Shown here: positions 9,411-18,279 of the stretch, in pieces
Numbering within the stretch: the first letter of the stretch is position 1
How the letters are laid out: each line of letters starts with the position of its first letter
NCBI RefSeq assembly: GCF_022655055.1
Contig: NZ_CP093384.1
Coordinates: 434,001 to 498,000, forward strand
DNA: 64,000 bases
Reading direction: 5' to 3'
DNA from: Vagococcus sp. CY52-2
GTDB lineage: Bacteria > Bacillota > Bacilli > Lactobacillales > Vagococcaceae
The notes under the pieces: model-generated
Seen by the model: the letters and a program-made list of their open reading frames with translations, nothing else
The model's database searches: none
What the model was told of the DNA's origin: nothing
Position numbers and translations under genes: made by a program

Positions 9411-11306
9411 ATGAAAAGTGACCAGGGGAAAATTAGTATGCGGTTGTTCAAAAAAGAAAAAAAGAAACCCCGTAAAAAATCAATTACCGTAATAGAAAAA
9501 AATCGACCATCAGGATCTATGACCAACCAATTAGAAATATTATTCGATCCTATTTTTTTCTATAAAATTGATAAAAGGTTAACTGTCTTTTTTCGTAGAT
9601 GGCGTTCTGTGTTATCTATCTATCCAATAGAAAGAGCATTTTATCATATTAATGATAATGGAATAATTAAATTGTACATCTCTTTCAGCGTTTCAGCATT
9701 ACTAAGTGATATTGAAATTAAACATTTTTTTAAAGCAGTTCAGGAATTATTGACTGCTCCATATAATACTATAGAATCTAGTGACATGGTACAACCTGTT
9801 TTTCAGACAGGAAATGAGTCAAATAAAATGAATTTTAATATTTTAGATGATCAAGATAAAATCATTGATACATTACAAAAAAAAGTGGTGGAACAAGACG
9901 CTTTAGTGAATCAGTGGAGTAAAGAACGAGATAAAGAACAAAAAATATTAATGGAGCAACTAGATATTATTGAAAAAGAAAATAATGACTTATTGCGGTA
10001 TGTAGATACTTTTCAAGATAATAAAATACTACCTAAAAAAGAACAATTAGAAGATATTTACCCAACTAAAAATGACGAAAGTCATCAACGTTATTCCATC
10101 CTGTCAAACGAATTGACAAATGCTAAACATTTAATTAGCGAGTTGCAACATAACAATAACCTACTCAGTTTAACGTTGAATGAAACATCAAAAAAAAATC
10201 GGCAATTAACTATATCTGAAAATAAACAAGTCGATGAAATTAAAGATTTACAGCTAAAATTGACAGAATTAGAGACAGAAAATTCAACATTAAAAAATCT
10301 ATATCAAAAAGAACAAGATGATAAAGCACAATTAATCAATCAAGTCCAACTTGATATGAAAGAATTTGAGGAAAAAATTGCGGAACAAGAAAGACAGTTA
10401 GTATTAGTATCAAATGATTCCTTTAAATTGCAAGCTAAAATTGATGAATTAGTGAGTGAAAAGACAGAATCTGATTTATTAATTGATGAATTAAAAGAAG
10501 AAAATCATTCAGTAAAAAATAAATTAGATCAAGAATCAGTTGAAAAAGACAATGTCTTAAGAACGTTGGAAGAACAAAAAAAATCGTATTGGCAATTAGA
10601 AAAAAAATTAAAAGAGTGGATTGATAAAAGCCAAGGAATGGAACAACAACTTGAAGAACAACTTAATAAATACGAACTAGATACATCCAGTATGTTAAAT
10701 GATCTAACTAATTTAAAAGAATTAAATCAGAAATTAAGTGAAGAAAAAAACTATTATCACAATGAGATGAGACAATTATTAAAAGAGGTTAATCGTTTAA
10801 GTGATCGTGTTGCTTACCTCCAACAGTTTGTTGATCAGACTTTAGTTGAAGAACAAGAAGATAACAGCGAAGGGACAGATTTAATAAATGAGGAAAAAAT
10901 AGAAGAAGAACAAGCAATACGATACGATGAAGATGATATTTTGGACTTATTTCAACAAGCAGATGATGCTGAAGTTGAAGACGTTAAGGTTCCAGTCGAA
11001 GAGTACCGGACATATCGGTTATCATTAAAATTTTTGGAGTATCGATGGTATCAAGCTAATATCATGCAAGTCAATGATACTGGTAAAAGTGAACTCAATT
11101 GGAGTAAGCATTATATATCTGAAGCGAATGAATTCTTTGTAGAACTAGAAAATCTAGTCAAGATACCATTACTGTCGAAAAAATATGTTATGATGGATAA
11201 GGAAATTAAGTTACGCTTAAAAGCGTACCAAGCGTTATCTGCTTATTTAGAGAGACGTTATTTTAAATCAAGTAAACATTTTTTTGATAGGGAGACGGCA
11301 GAATAA
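9411..11306 (+). CDS. Large coiled-coil protein of unknown function
   Basis: I do not recognise this 631-residue protein. It starts with a very basic segment (about 1-35), then a folded-looking region (about 40-115) rich in aromatic residues, a long heptad-patterned coiled coil rich in Glu, Lys, Gln and Leu (about 150-480), an acidic linker (about 490-530) and a C-terminal helical domain with many Tyr and Trp. There is no signal peptide or membrane span. GGAGG 9 bp before ATG 9411 decides the start. The gene is 2 bp from tex, so they should be co-expressed. Possible roles include a cytoskeletal or nucleoid-associated scaffold; nothing in the sequence proves one. Confidence 0.75.
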   Translation: MKSDQGKISMRLFKKEKKKPRKKSITVIEKNRPSGSMTNQLEILFDPIFFYKIDKRLTVFFRRWRSVLSIYPIERAFYHINDNGIIKLYISFSVSALLSDIEIKHFFKAVQELLTAPYNTIESSDMVQPVFQTGNESNKMNFNILDDQDKIIDTLQKKVVEQDALVNQWSKERDKEQKILMEQLDIIEKENNDLLRYVDTFQDNKILPKKEQLEDIYPTKNDESHQRYSILSNELTNAKHLISELQHNNNLLSLTLNETSKKNRQLTISENKQVDEIKDLQLKLTELETENSTLKNLYQKEQDDKAQLINQVQLDMKEFEEKIAEQERQLVLVSNDSFKLQAKIDELVSEKTESDLLIDELKEENHSVKNKLDQESVEKDNVLRTLEEQKKSYWQLEKKLKEWIDKSQGMEQQLEEQLNKYELDTSSMLNDLTNLKELNQKLSEEKNYYHNEMRQLLKEVNRLSDRVAYLQQFVDQTLVEEQEDNSEGTDLINEEKIEEEQAIRYDEDDILDLFQQADDAEVEDVKVPVEEYRTYRLSLKFLEYRWYQANIMQVNDTGKSELNWSKHYISEANEFFVELENLVKIPLLSKKYVMMDKEIKLRLKAYQALSAYLERRYFKSSKHFFDRETAE

Positions 11307-11308
11307 TT

Positions 11309-13477
11309 ATGCAAGATACACAAGTTTTTGATATTTTAGAAAAAGAGTTACCCAATATAAAAAGAAAACAAATCGATACCGTGTTGCACTTATTAAGTGA
11401 AGGAAATACGGTTCCTTTTATTGCACGTTACCGTAAAGAACAAACGGGAAGTCTTGATGAAGTAGAAATTCGAGAAATTGAAGAACGCCATGCTTATATT
11501 GAGGGATTAGTCAAACGTAAAGAAGAAGTTACTCGATTAATCAGTGAACAAGGAAAATTGACGAAAGATTTAGAGAAAAAAATTAACGCTGCTAAAAAAA
11601 TGCAACGAGTGGAAGATTTATATCGCCCCTTTAAACAAAAACGTCGAACTAAAGCGACCATTGCAAAAGAAAATGGTCTTGAGCCGCTAGCTGATTGGCT
11701 ATTGACATTTCCAAGCAATGGGTCCGTTGAAGATGAAGCAGCTAAATACGTTAATGAAGAAGTTAAAACATCTGAAGAAGCTTTATCTGGAGCACATGAA
11801 ATTATCGCTGAAGTGATTAGTGATGAGCCATCTTACCGTGAATGGTTACGTAATATGACGAAACAAACAGGTCTTTATACCACAAAAGTAAAAGATAAAT
11901 CATTGGACGAGAAAAGTGTGTATGAAATGTATTATGATTTTTCTGAACCAATGAAAAAAATGGTATCACATAGAGTACTTGCGGCTAATCGTGGTGAAAA
12001 GGAAGGTGTGTTGAAAGTTGCGATTGAAATAGATAGCAACCGAGTATACCAGTATTTCGAACGTCACTTAATTAAGAGTGAGACAAGTATTGCAACACCT
12101 TATATACGCTCAGCTTATGAAGATAGTTATAAACGATTTATAGGACCGGCAATTGAACGAGAAATACGGAATGAATTGACTGAAAAAGCAGATGAACAAG
12201 CCATTACTATTTTTGGTGAAAATTTAAAAAATTTATTATTACAACCCCCTTTAAAAGGGAAAGTTGTATTAGGGTTTGACCCGGCTTATCGCACAGGATG
12301 TAAGCTAGCTATTGTTGACCCAACAGGTAAACTATTGGCTGTTCATGTGATTTATCCACATAAACCAGCTAATGCCAAAAAACGTGAAGAAGCTAAGCCG
12401 GAGTTCATTAAATTATTAGAGGAATACAAAGTTGAAATGGTGGCAATCGGTAACGGGACGGCTAGCCGTGAATCAGAAGCATTTGTTTCAGAGTGCTTGA
12501 AAGAAATGAAACGTCCTGTTTTTTATGTGATTGTTAATGAGGCAGGAGCATCAGTATACTCAGCTAGTGATACGGCACGAGAAGAATTCCCAAATTTACA
12601 AGTTGAAGAACGAAGTGCTGTTAGTATCGGTCGCCGCTTGCAAGATCCATTAGCAGAATTAGTAAAAATTGATCCAAAAGCAGTAGGAGTGGGGCAATAC
12701 CAACATGATGTCTCACAAAAACGCTTAGGAGAAAAACTTGATTTCGTTATTGAAATGGTTGTTAACCAAGTTGGAGTCAATGTTAATACAGCAAGTGCCC
12801 AACTTTTACAGCATGTGGCTGGATTAAATAAAACAACGGCAAAAAACATTGTGATTTATCGCGAAGAAAACGGTGAATTTACTAGCCGTACTAGCCTGAA
12901 AAAAGTACCACGCCTAGGACCAAAAGCCTATGAACAATCAATCGGATTTTTACGTATTCCAAATGCTAAAAATATTTTAGATACAACAGGTATTCACCCT
13001 GAAAGTTATGGATTAGTAAAACAATTATTAAAAGAACTAGCGATTGATATATCAGAAATTGGGACTGAGGAAACAAATGCGAAATTAGAAAAAGTATCTG
13101 TTGAACAAATGAGTGAGACATTATCAGTTGGTAAAGAAACACTAGAAGATGTAATCAGTGCGCTAAGACAACCTGGACGAGATATGCGTGATGATTTAGC
13201 TGCGCCCATTTTAAGAAAAGATATTCTCAAAATGGAAGATTTAAAACCCGGGATGCAATTAGAAGGAACAGTCCGAAATGTGGTTGATTTTGGTGCATTT
13301 GTGGATATTGGAGTGAAACAAGATGGTTTAGTTCATATCTCAAAATTAAGCCAATCATACATTAAGCATCCAACAGATGTCGTGGCAGTTGGAGATGTTG
13401 TGACAGTGTGGATAGTAGATGTAGACGTCCAAAAACAACGCATCACATTGACAATGATTGATCCAACTCAAAAATAA
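11309..13477 (+). CDS. tex: Tex, S1-domain RNA-binding transcription accessory protein
   Basis: A 722-residue protein, full length for the family. Order: N-terminal helical Tex domain, YqgF/RuvX-like fold from about 325 (VVLGFDPAYRTGCKLAIVD), helix-hairpin-helix repeats at about 495-560 (VNVNTASAQLLQ, with LKKVPRLGPKAY), and a C-terminal S1 domain at about 648-720 (GTVRNVVDFGAFVDIG). Tex binds nucleic acid and affects transcription and virulence gene expression in several bacteria. It lies between the coiled-coil gene (2-bp gap) and sprT (13-bp gap) in one operon. Confidence 0.95.
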   Translation: MQDTQVFDILEKELPNIKRKQIDTVLHLLSEGNTVPFIARYRKEQTGSLDEVEIREIEERHAYIEGLVKRKEEVTRLISEQGKLTKDLEKKINAAKKMQRVEDLYRPFKQKRRTKATIAKENGLEPLADWLLTFPSNGSVEDEAAKYVNEEVKTSEEALSGAHEIIAEVISDEPSYREWLRNMTKQTGLYTTKVKDKSLDEKSVYEMYYDFSEPMKKMVSHRVLAANRGEKEGVLKVAIEIDSNRVYQYFERHLIKSETSIATPYIRSAYEDSYKRFIGPAIEREIRNELTEKADEQAITIFGENLKNLLLQPPLKGKVVLGFDPAYRTGCKLAIVDPTGKLLAVHVIYPHKPANAKKREEAKPEFIKLLEEYKVEMVAIGNGTASRESEAFVSECLKEMKRPVFYVIVNEAGASVYSASDTAREEFPNLQVEERSAVSIGRRLQDPLAELVKIDPKAVGVGQYQHDVSQKRLGEKLDFVIEMVVNQVGVNVNTASAQLLQHVAGLNKTTAKNIVIYREENGEFTSRTSLKKVPRLGPKAYEQSIGFLRIPNAKNILDTTGIHPESYGLVKQLLKELAIDISEIGTEETNAKLEKVSVEQMSETLSVGKETLEDVISALRQPGRDMRDDLAAPILRKDILKMEDLKPGMQLEGTVRNVVDFGAFVDIGVKQDGLVHISKLSQSYIKHPTDVVAVGDVVTVWIVDVDVQKQRITLTMIDPTQK

Positions 13478-13490
13478 GGAGAATCTTTAG

Positions 13491-13937
13491 ATGAATGATG
13501 GTGAATTACAGTCTTTGGTGGAAAAAACGTCTCTAATGTATTTTGGTAAACCATTTTGTCATCAAGCATCATTTAATAAACGGTTAAAAACAACTGGTGG
13601 ACGGTATCATTTAGACTCCCACCAGTTAGATTTTAATCCTAAAATATTAGTGGTTTATGATGAACGAGTACTGATAGGGATTATTAAGCACGAACTCTGT
13701 CATTATCATCTTCATTTAGAGAATAAGGGTTATCAACATAAAGACAAAGAGTTTAAAGAGTTATTAAACCACGTTGCTGGGTTACGATTTACACCACCAC
13801 TTTGTGAGAAGAAACAATCAAAGTTTTACATGATTGAATGTTGTCAATGTCATAAACAGTTTCAACGAAAGAAGCGTTTAAATTTGGCAAAGTATCGTTG
13901 CCAGTGTGGTGGGAAATTAATTTATTTAACAAAATAA
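13491..13937 (+). CDS. SprT family zinc metalloprotease-like protein
   Basis: A 148-residue protein with the HExxH metal site as HELCH at 67-71 and a C-terminal zinc ribbon with Cys117, Cys120, Cys137 and Cys139. This is the SprT-like arrangement known from B. subtilis YdcK and, more distantly, eukaryotic Spartan, which removes DNA-protein crosslinks; the bacterial role is not established. It follows tex directly, a common order in Firmicutes, and has AGGAGAA as RBS. Confidence 0.88.
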   Translation: MNDGELQSLVEKTSLMYFGKPFCHQASFNKRLKTTGGRYHLDSHQLDFNPKILVVYDERVLIGIIKHELCHYHLHLENKGYQHKDKEFKELLNHVAGLRFTPPLCEKKQSKFYMIECCQCHKQFQRKKRLNLAKYRCQCGGKLIYLTK

Positions 13938-13969
13938 TAAAAATATAGTGGCGACGACTAAGTATTATA

Positions 13970-13978
13970 TGGTAAAAT
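13970..13978 (+). promoter_or_regulatory. Extended -10 promoter of tRNA-Leu
   Basis: TGGTAAAAT (TGn plus TAAAAT) lies 13 bp before the tRNA. No strong -35 is visible. Confidence 0.45.
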
Positions 13979-13991
13979 AATACTACGATTA

Positions 13992-14077
13992 GCGAGAATG
14001 TCGGAATTGGCAGACGAGCAAGACTAAGGATCTTGTGAAGAGTATTCTTCGTGAGGGTTCAAGTCCCTTTTCTCGCA
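13992..14077 (+). tRNA. tRNA-Leu (anticodon AAG)
   Basis: The acceptor stem GCGAGAA pairs with TTCTCGC, with A as the discriminator base; CCA is not encoded. The D arm holds the usual GG, the T arm reads GGTTCAAGTCC, and the long variable arm is the class II type expected of leucine. The anticodon stem CAAGA/TCTTG encloses the loop CTAAGGA, giving AAG at 34-36, which reads CUU and, after A-to-I editing, possibly CUC. Confidence 0.95.
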
Positions 14078-14087
14078 TATTGATTGG

Positions 14088-14118
14088 GTATCAGATCTAT
14101 TGATCTGGTACTTTTTTT
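14088..14118 (+). terminator. Terminator of tRNA-Leu
   Basis: GTATCAGATC (14088-14097) pairs with GATCTGGTAC (14102-14111) with one G-U, followed by seven T. Confidence 0.9.
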
Positions 14119-14142
14119 ATAGACGAGAAGGAATGAGAAAAG

Positions 14143-14970
14143 TTGATAGAAATAGGTCTAACCACATTTAAAGAGCATGGGAAATTATTGAACAAATCAT
14201 TTTTAGCGTTATCTGACTACGCGTCTTTATTTCCAGTGGTAGAAATGAATACCTCTTTTTATGGGATTAAACAACCAACTGTTAGCCAAAAATGGGTAGA
14301 TGAGACACCTGAAAGTTTTTCATTTAGTGTCAAAGCGTTCAAAGTCATGACGAAACACGCTAAAATAGAAGAGTTTTATCAAAGTGAAGAAGAGATGGAT
14401 GACGCATTTAAATTGTTTTTAATGCCTTTGATTCAACAAAATCGATTATCAACGATATTGTGTCAGTTTCCGAGTTTTTTTATTTGTAATAAACCAAATG
14501 TGGAGTATCTTCGTAAGTTAAGATTACGATTCAAAGAGTTTCCTATGGCAATCGAATTTCGAAGTGGCACATGGTACAACGACTCTGTCAAACAAGATAT
14601 GATTGAGTTTATGAAACAGTATCACTACACATTAGTGACAGTAGATGAACCACAAGTCGCTCATCACTCGGTGCCATTTTTACCTAAAGTAACTACAAAA
14701 GATTATGCTTATTTGAGATTACATGGAAGAAATAAACGCTACTGGACAGAAAAATCAGGAGATTGGCGAAAAAAGAGAACGCTCTATCGTTATTCAGATA
14801 GTGAGTTAAACGAATTGGCAAAGGACATTAAACAAATAGAAGCTAAAAAAATAGTTGTTGTGTTTAATAATAATTCAGGGGGAGATGCAGGTGAGAATGC
14901 CTTAACTTTAAAAAATATGTTAGCCATTGATTATAAAGGGTTGAATCCGACGCAATTAAATTTATTTTAA
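14143..14970 (+). CDS. DUF72 (YecE) family TIM-barrel protein
   Basis: A 275-residue protein with the DUF72 signatures: an N terminus of the IEIGLTTFKEH type, YPVVEMNTSFYG-like segment (VVEMNTSFYGIKQP), PESFSFSVKAFKVMT, MAIEFRSGTWYN, and VVVFNNNSGGDAGENA near the C terminus. DUF72 proteins adopt a TIM-barrel fold; no reaction is known. The start is TTG 14143: AAGGAA lies 10 bp upstream, and the ATG at 14133 is in another frame and stops after 12 codons. It follows the tRNA terminator by 24 bp, with little room for a promoter. Confidence 0.88.
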   Translation: MIEIGLTTFKEHGKLLNKSFLALSDYASLFPVVEMNTSFYGIKQPTVSQKWVDETPESFSFSVKAFKVMTKHAKIEEFYQSEEEMDDAFKLFLMPLIQQNRLSTILCQFPSFFICNKPNVEYLRKLRLRFKEFPMAIEFRSGTWYNDSVKQDMIEFMKQYHYTLVTVDEPQVAHHSVPFLPKVTTKDYAYLRLHGRNKRYWTEKSGDWRKKRTLYRYSDSELNELAKDIKQIEAKKIVVVFNNNSGGDAGENALTLKNMLAIDYKGLNPTQLNLF

Positions 14971-15058
14971 AAAAATTCGCAAAAAGACAAAATTGTTTCT
15001 TGAATAAACAAATACATTAAATCAACATGCGGTGATATCAATGTTTTTTGTTGATATG

Positions 15059-15092
15059 AGAGAGTAGCTAAAAAGTTACTCTCTTATTTTTT
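15059..15092 (+). terminator. Terminator after the DUF72 gene
   Basis: AGAGAGTAGCT (15059-15069) pairs with AGTTACTCTCT (15074-15084), followed by TATTTTTT. A second weaker hairpin (15036-15057) precedes it. Confidence 0.85.
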
Positions 15093-15101
15093 GTGATAAT
15101 T

Positions 15102-15130
15102 TTGCATTTTTCCGTGAGAGCCCTTACTAT
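15102..15130 (+). promoter_or_regulatory. Promoter of the methionine-type ABC operon
   Basis: TTGCAT (15102-15107), 17-bp spacer, TACTAT (15125-15130). The leader to the GTG start is only about 40 nt. I see no S-box, SMK box or T-box motif in it, so control by SAM or tRNA-Met at the RNA level is not supported. Confidence 0.6.
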
Positions 15131-15176
15131 GTGTGATGTCGATAGGTAGTAACGTATACGTAAAGGAGTCGAAAAA

Positions 15177-15896
15177 GTGATTCAATTAAAAAAAGTGAGA
15201 AAATCATTTGGTGACTTTCATTTAAGAGACATCACTTTAACAATAAATGAAGGCGTTATTTATGGAATAGTGGGAGAAAGTGGTTCGGGAAAGTCCACAC
15301 TATTAAGTATCTTAAATTTAACTACACCAATTGATGACGGAGAATTAGTTATTGATGGGGTACACTGTGAAACATTGACTAAAAGTCAGCAGCGTATGTT
15401 AAAACAGGAAATGGGTATGATTTTTCAGGAGTATCACTTACTAAACAATTTGACGATACTTGAAAATATTCATCTGCCATTAAAATTAAAAGGGATAAAA
15501 GATGTTACAAAGGCTATCTATTGGTTAGAAAAAGTAGGTCTTTCAGGATATGAAACAACCTATCCTTCTCAATTAAGTGGTGGGCAAAAACAACGAGTCG
15601 CGTTAGCGAGAGCGTTAGTGACAAAACCTAAATACATTTTATTAGATGAAGCAACCAGTGCACTAGATGAGTATAATGCACAGTTGATTTTACAAGTATT
15701 GACGGAAGTTCACACAGAGTATCAACCTACCATTATGTTTGTTAGTCACGATTTGGATAAAATTAAAACATTTTGTCAGGAGTGTTTGATTTTAGATAAA
15801 GGAAGTATTAGTCGTATTGTCACTGTGATTCATCATAGTAAAGATGAATTGTTGGCATCTTATCCTGAAAAAGCATTCAGGAGGTTAACAACATGA
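15177..15896 (+). CDS. ABC transporter ATP-binding protein, MetN-like, short form
   Basis: A 239-residue ATPase with Walker A GESGSGKST (about 35-43), Q loop FQEYHLL, signature LSGGQKQR, Walker B KYILLDEATSALD and the switch His in VSHDLD. It energises the permease and lipoprotein encoded next. Classical MetN has about 340 residues with a C-terminal ligand-binding NIL domain; this one ends after the nucleotide-binding domain, so the usual methionine feedback site is missing. GTG start with AAAGGAG. Its stop overlaps the permease start by 4 bp. Confidence 0.85.
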   Translation: MIQLKKVRKSFGDFHLRDITLTINEGVIYGIVGESGSGKSTLLSILNLTTPIDDGELVIDGVHCETLTKSQQRMLKQEMGMIFQEYHLLNNLTILENIHLPLKLKGIKDVTKAIYWLEKVGLSGYETTYPSQLSGGQKQRVALARALVTKPKYILLDEATSALDEYNAQLILQVLTEVHTEYQPTIMFVSHDLDKIKTFCQECLILDKGSISRIVTVIHHSKDELLASYPEKAFRRLTT

Positions 15897-16570
15897 CCTC
15901 TATATCGCATGCGATGATTTATTTTCCAGAACTAATGTTGGCACTTAGACAGACACTATATATGATTGGTGTCAGTATGATGATTGGGTCATTACTAGGC
16001 TTAATAATAGGGACGAGTTTATTTTTATGCCGAGGAAAAGAAACGTGGCAAAAAAAGTTGGTATATCATCTGACCTCCAGTTATGTCAATATTATTCGTT
16101 CATTTCCATTTCTATTATTGGTCGTGATGTTAATTCCACTCACTAGAATAATTGTGGGAACAGGATTTGGTCCAAAGTCAGCTTCAGTATCGTTAAGTTT
16201 AGTGGCGATTGCCATCTTTGCTAGACTTTGTGAACAAGTACTACTAGATATTCCAAATAGTGTGTTGGTTTTATCTGATTCACTCGGTGTGAGTTTATGG
16301 CAAAAAGTGATTCATTTTTTATGGTTAGAAGCAAGAAGTGGTCTTGTGTTAAGTGCCACATCAATGTTAATTAGTTTGGTATCTTATTCGACTGTAATGG
16401 GGGTAGTCGGTGGAGGAGGCATTGGAGACTTCGCCATTCGATATGGCTACCAACGTTATGAATATACGGTCATGATGATGGCTATTGTGATGATGATTGT
16501 ATTGGTTGGGTTAATTCAGTTAGTAGGGTATAAAATAGCAAAAAAATTAGATAAAAGGACGTTGTCATAA
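15893..16570 (+). CDS. ABC transporter permease, MetI-like
   Basis: A 225-residue membrane protein with about five helices and the EAA loop seen as EARSGLVLSATSMLISLVSY followed by GGGGIGDFAIRYGY. Size and motifs match MetI of the methionine uptake family. It starts 4 bp inside the ATPase gene and shares one base with the next gene, so the three are translationally coupled. Confidence 0.9.
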   Translation: MTSISHAMIYFPELMLALRQTLYMIGVSMMIGSLLGLIIGTSLFLCRGKETWQKKLVYHLTSSYVNIIRSFPFLLLVVMLIPLTRIIVGTGFGPKSASVSLSLVAIAIFARLCEQVLLDIPNSVLVLSDSLGVSLWQKVIHFLWLEARSGLVLSATSMLISLVSYSTVMGVVGGGGIGDFAIRYGYQRYEYTVMMMAIVMMIVLVGLIQLVGYKIAKKLDKRTLS

Positions 16571-17397
16571 TGAAAAAAAGTTTAAAGTATTCAGTATTAT
16601 TAGGGTTAACATTAGGGTTAGTGGCGTGTGGAAAAGCTCAAGAAAGTAAAAAAGAAGACACACCAAAAGAAGATAAAATCATCAAAGTGGCTTCTCAGGC
16701 ACCACCAATGACTGATATTGTAATGGTTGCAAAAGAAGAAGCAAAAAAAGATGGATGGGATATTGAATTGGTTCAAGTAACAGATAACATCCAATACAAT
16801 GAAATGTTAAAGAGTAAAGAAGTAGATGCGAATTTTGCTCAACATAAACCATATATGATGAAATTTAATCAAGAAAAAGATGCAAACTTAGTCGTGATTC
16901 AACCAATCTATAATGCAAAAGTTGGTTATTATTCAAAAGACTATAAATCAGTTGACGAGATTCCTGAAAAAGCTAAAATTGCCATTCCAAGTGATGTGTC
17001 TAATGAAGGTCGTGCGCTTGCTATTTTAAACGAACAAGGATTGATTACATTAAAAGAAGGTGTTGGTTTTAATGGAACACTGAAAGATGTCGAAAAAAAT
17101 CCAAAAGAACTAGAATTTTTATCAGTTGATTTACTTAACTTAGCCGAAGCTTACAATGAAAAAGATGTTGCAATGGTATACAATTACCCAGCTTATATTG
17201 CGAAAATTGGTCTAACACCAGATGATGCGATTTTATTAGAAAATACAGTAGATGAAAGATTCGCGATTTCTTTAGTCGCTAGAGAAGACAATGAGAAATC
17301 TGAAAAAATTAAAGCTTTGAAAAAAGCTATGACAAGTAAATCAGTTAAAGAATATATCGAGAAAGAACATAGTAAAACAGCTATTCCAGCGTTTTAA
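16570..17397 (+). CDS. NlpA/MetQ-type substrate-binding lipoprotein
   Basis: A 275-residue lipoprotein with lipobox LVAC (Cys20) followed by a Lys/Glu-rich tether. The binding domain from about 40 shows the MetQ features: IIKVASQAPPMTDIV, VDANFAQHKPYM, KIAIPSDVSNEGRAL and the region around VAMVYNYPAYIAKIGL where MetQ places its Asn. It would capture methionine or a related amino acid or peptide outside the cell and pass it to the permease. A strong terminator follows. Confidence 0.88.
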   Translation: MKKSLKYSVLLGLTLGLVACGKAQESKKEDTPKEDKIIKVASQAPPMTDIVMVAKEEAKKDGWDIELVQVTDNIQYNEMLKSKEVDANFAQHKPYMMKFNQEKDANLVVIQPIYNAKVGYYSKDYKSVDEIPEKAKIAIPSDVSNEGRALAILNEQGLITLKEGVGFNGTLKDVEKNPKELEFLSVDLLNLAEAYNEKDVAMVYNYPAYIAKIGLTPDDAILLENTVDERFAISLVAREDNEKSEKIKALKKAMTSKSVKEYIEKEHSKTAIPAF

Positions 17398-17402
17398 TAT
17401 GT

Positions 17403-17437
17403 CCCCACCTTTTATATGATGAAAGGTGGGGTATTTT
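17403..17437 (+). terminator. Terminator after the ABC operon
   Basis: CCCCACCTTT (17403-17412) pairs with AAAGGTGGGG (17422-17431), followed by TATTTT. Confidence 0.9.
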
Positions 17438-17470
17438 CTAGTTAAAAACGTGATAAAGGAGAGAAAAGAT

Positions 17471-17863
17471 ATGACAAGTGAAACCATCGAATTAATTCAA
17501 GGAAAAAATGGGATAGAATTACCATTTGAGTCTGGTAACTGGGTGTTACTAAAAGAAGAAGGCTATTCACCCATCCAAATGTTGGTGGCATCTGTCGCAG
17601 GGTGTGGTGCATATGTGTATCAATCGATTTTGAATAAATCAAACATATCGTACACCTTTAAGGCAGTATCAGTGAAGTATACAAGAAATCAAGAAAAACA
17701 AAGTAAACCTATTGAAAGTATTGATATGACATTTGAGGTGAAAGTAGCTGATGAAGACCAAGAAAGAGCTCGTCGTGCTTTAAAACTGATTAGTAAACAT
17801 TGCCCAGTTATACAATCACTTGATCCGGCTATCTCAGTATCTGAGACAATCAAATTTATTTAA
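17471..17863 (+). CDS. OsmC/Ohr family protein
   Basis: A 130-residue protein with the two OsmC cysteines, one in VAGCGAYV and one in SKHCPVI. OsmC-family enzymes reduce organic hydroperoxides via these thiols. AAAGGAGAG 8 bp upstream fixes ATG 17471; the in-frame start at 17426 lies in the terminator region. Whether it belongs to the Ohr, OsmC or YhfA-like branch cannot be told by eye. It comes straight after the methionine-type transporter, which may reflect a shared sulfur or oxidative stress theme. Confidence 0.85.
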   Translation: MTSETIELIQGKNGIELPFESGNWVLLKEEGYSPIQMLVASVAGCGAYVYQSILNKSNISYTFKAVSVKYTRNQEKQSKPIESIDMTFEVKVADEDQERARRALKLISKHCPVIQSLDPAISVSETIKFI

Positions 17864-17883
17864 CTATATTAACTAAGTTTATT

Positions 17884-17935
17884 ATTCTCAACGAAATGAG
17901 TGGAAGATATCATCATGACGTTGGGATGTTTTTTA
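17884..17935 (+). terminator. Terminator after the OsmC gene
   Basis: TCTCAACG pairs with CGTTGGGA across a 25-nt interior, followed by six T. The stem is short relative to the loop, so strength is uncertain. Confidence 0.55.
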
Positions 17936-18129
17936 TTTATTTCAACTAAATGTCTTATAAAAATGTCTTATGAATAAGTAAAGACATAAAATTTGTCTTT
18001 TTAATTGCTAAAATTGAAATAGATAAGTTATACTTGAACAGGAACATGAATCATTAGTAGGCACTTTAAAGGTCAAAGCATGAAAAAATGACTTTTTTAG
18101 AATTAACTAGTGATAGAAAGTAGTGAATG

Positions 18130-18138
18130 TGCTATAAT
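18130..18138 (+). promoter_or_regulatory. ezrA promoter (extended -10)
   Basis: TGCTATAAT is a perfect extended -10. The -35 region is weak (GTGATA near 18110). Confidence 0.6.
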
Positions 18139-18279
18139 CTTTCTTAGATGTAAATTTTCTAATATATTGATCAATTGTATGAAAAAGAGGTTTTAAGTGT
18201 GTTTAATATAGACATTTAGTCCTCGTATTTCTGGTGAGTCGAAAGGGTAGTGGTCACAAACATATATGGAGGAAATTTC

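Larger units (their letters stand above)
17864..18279 (+). other. 416-bp intergenic region before ezrA
   Basis: It holds a terminator (17884-17935), a weak 7-bp AT hairpin near 17979-18001 (AAAGACA/TGTCTTT), and the ezrA promoter at 18130-18138, leaving a leader of about 135 nt. I find no open frame with an RBS other than the ezrA start, and no recognisable riboswitch. The leader part 18180-18260 is less AT-rich than its surroundings and might fold, but I see no strong stem. Confidence 0.6.

Noticed and set aside
14980-15176. SAM or T-box riboswitch before the methionine-type ABC genes
   Set aside because: No S-box core, SMK motif or T-box sequence is visible, and the leader after the promoter is only about 40 nt.
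17940-18005. Repeated ATGTCTTA units and an AAAGACA/TGTCTTT hairpin as a small RNA
   Set aside because: Stems are short and AT-rich with no promoter directly upstream, so chance is a sufficient explanation.
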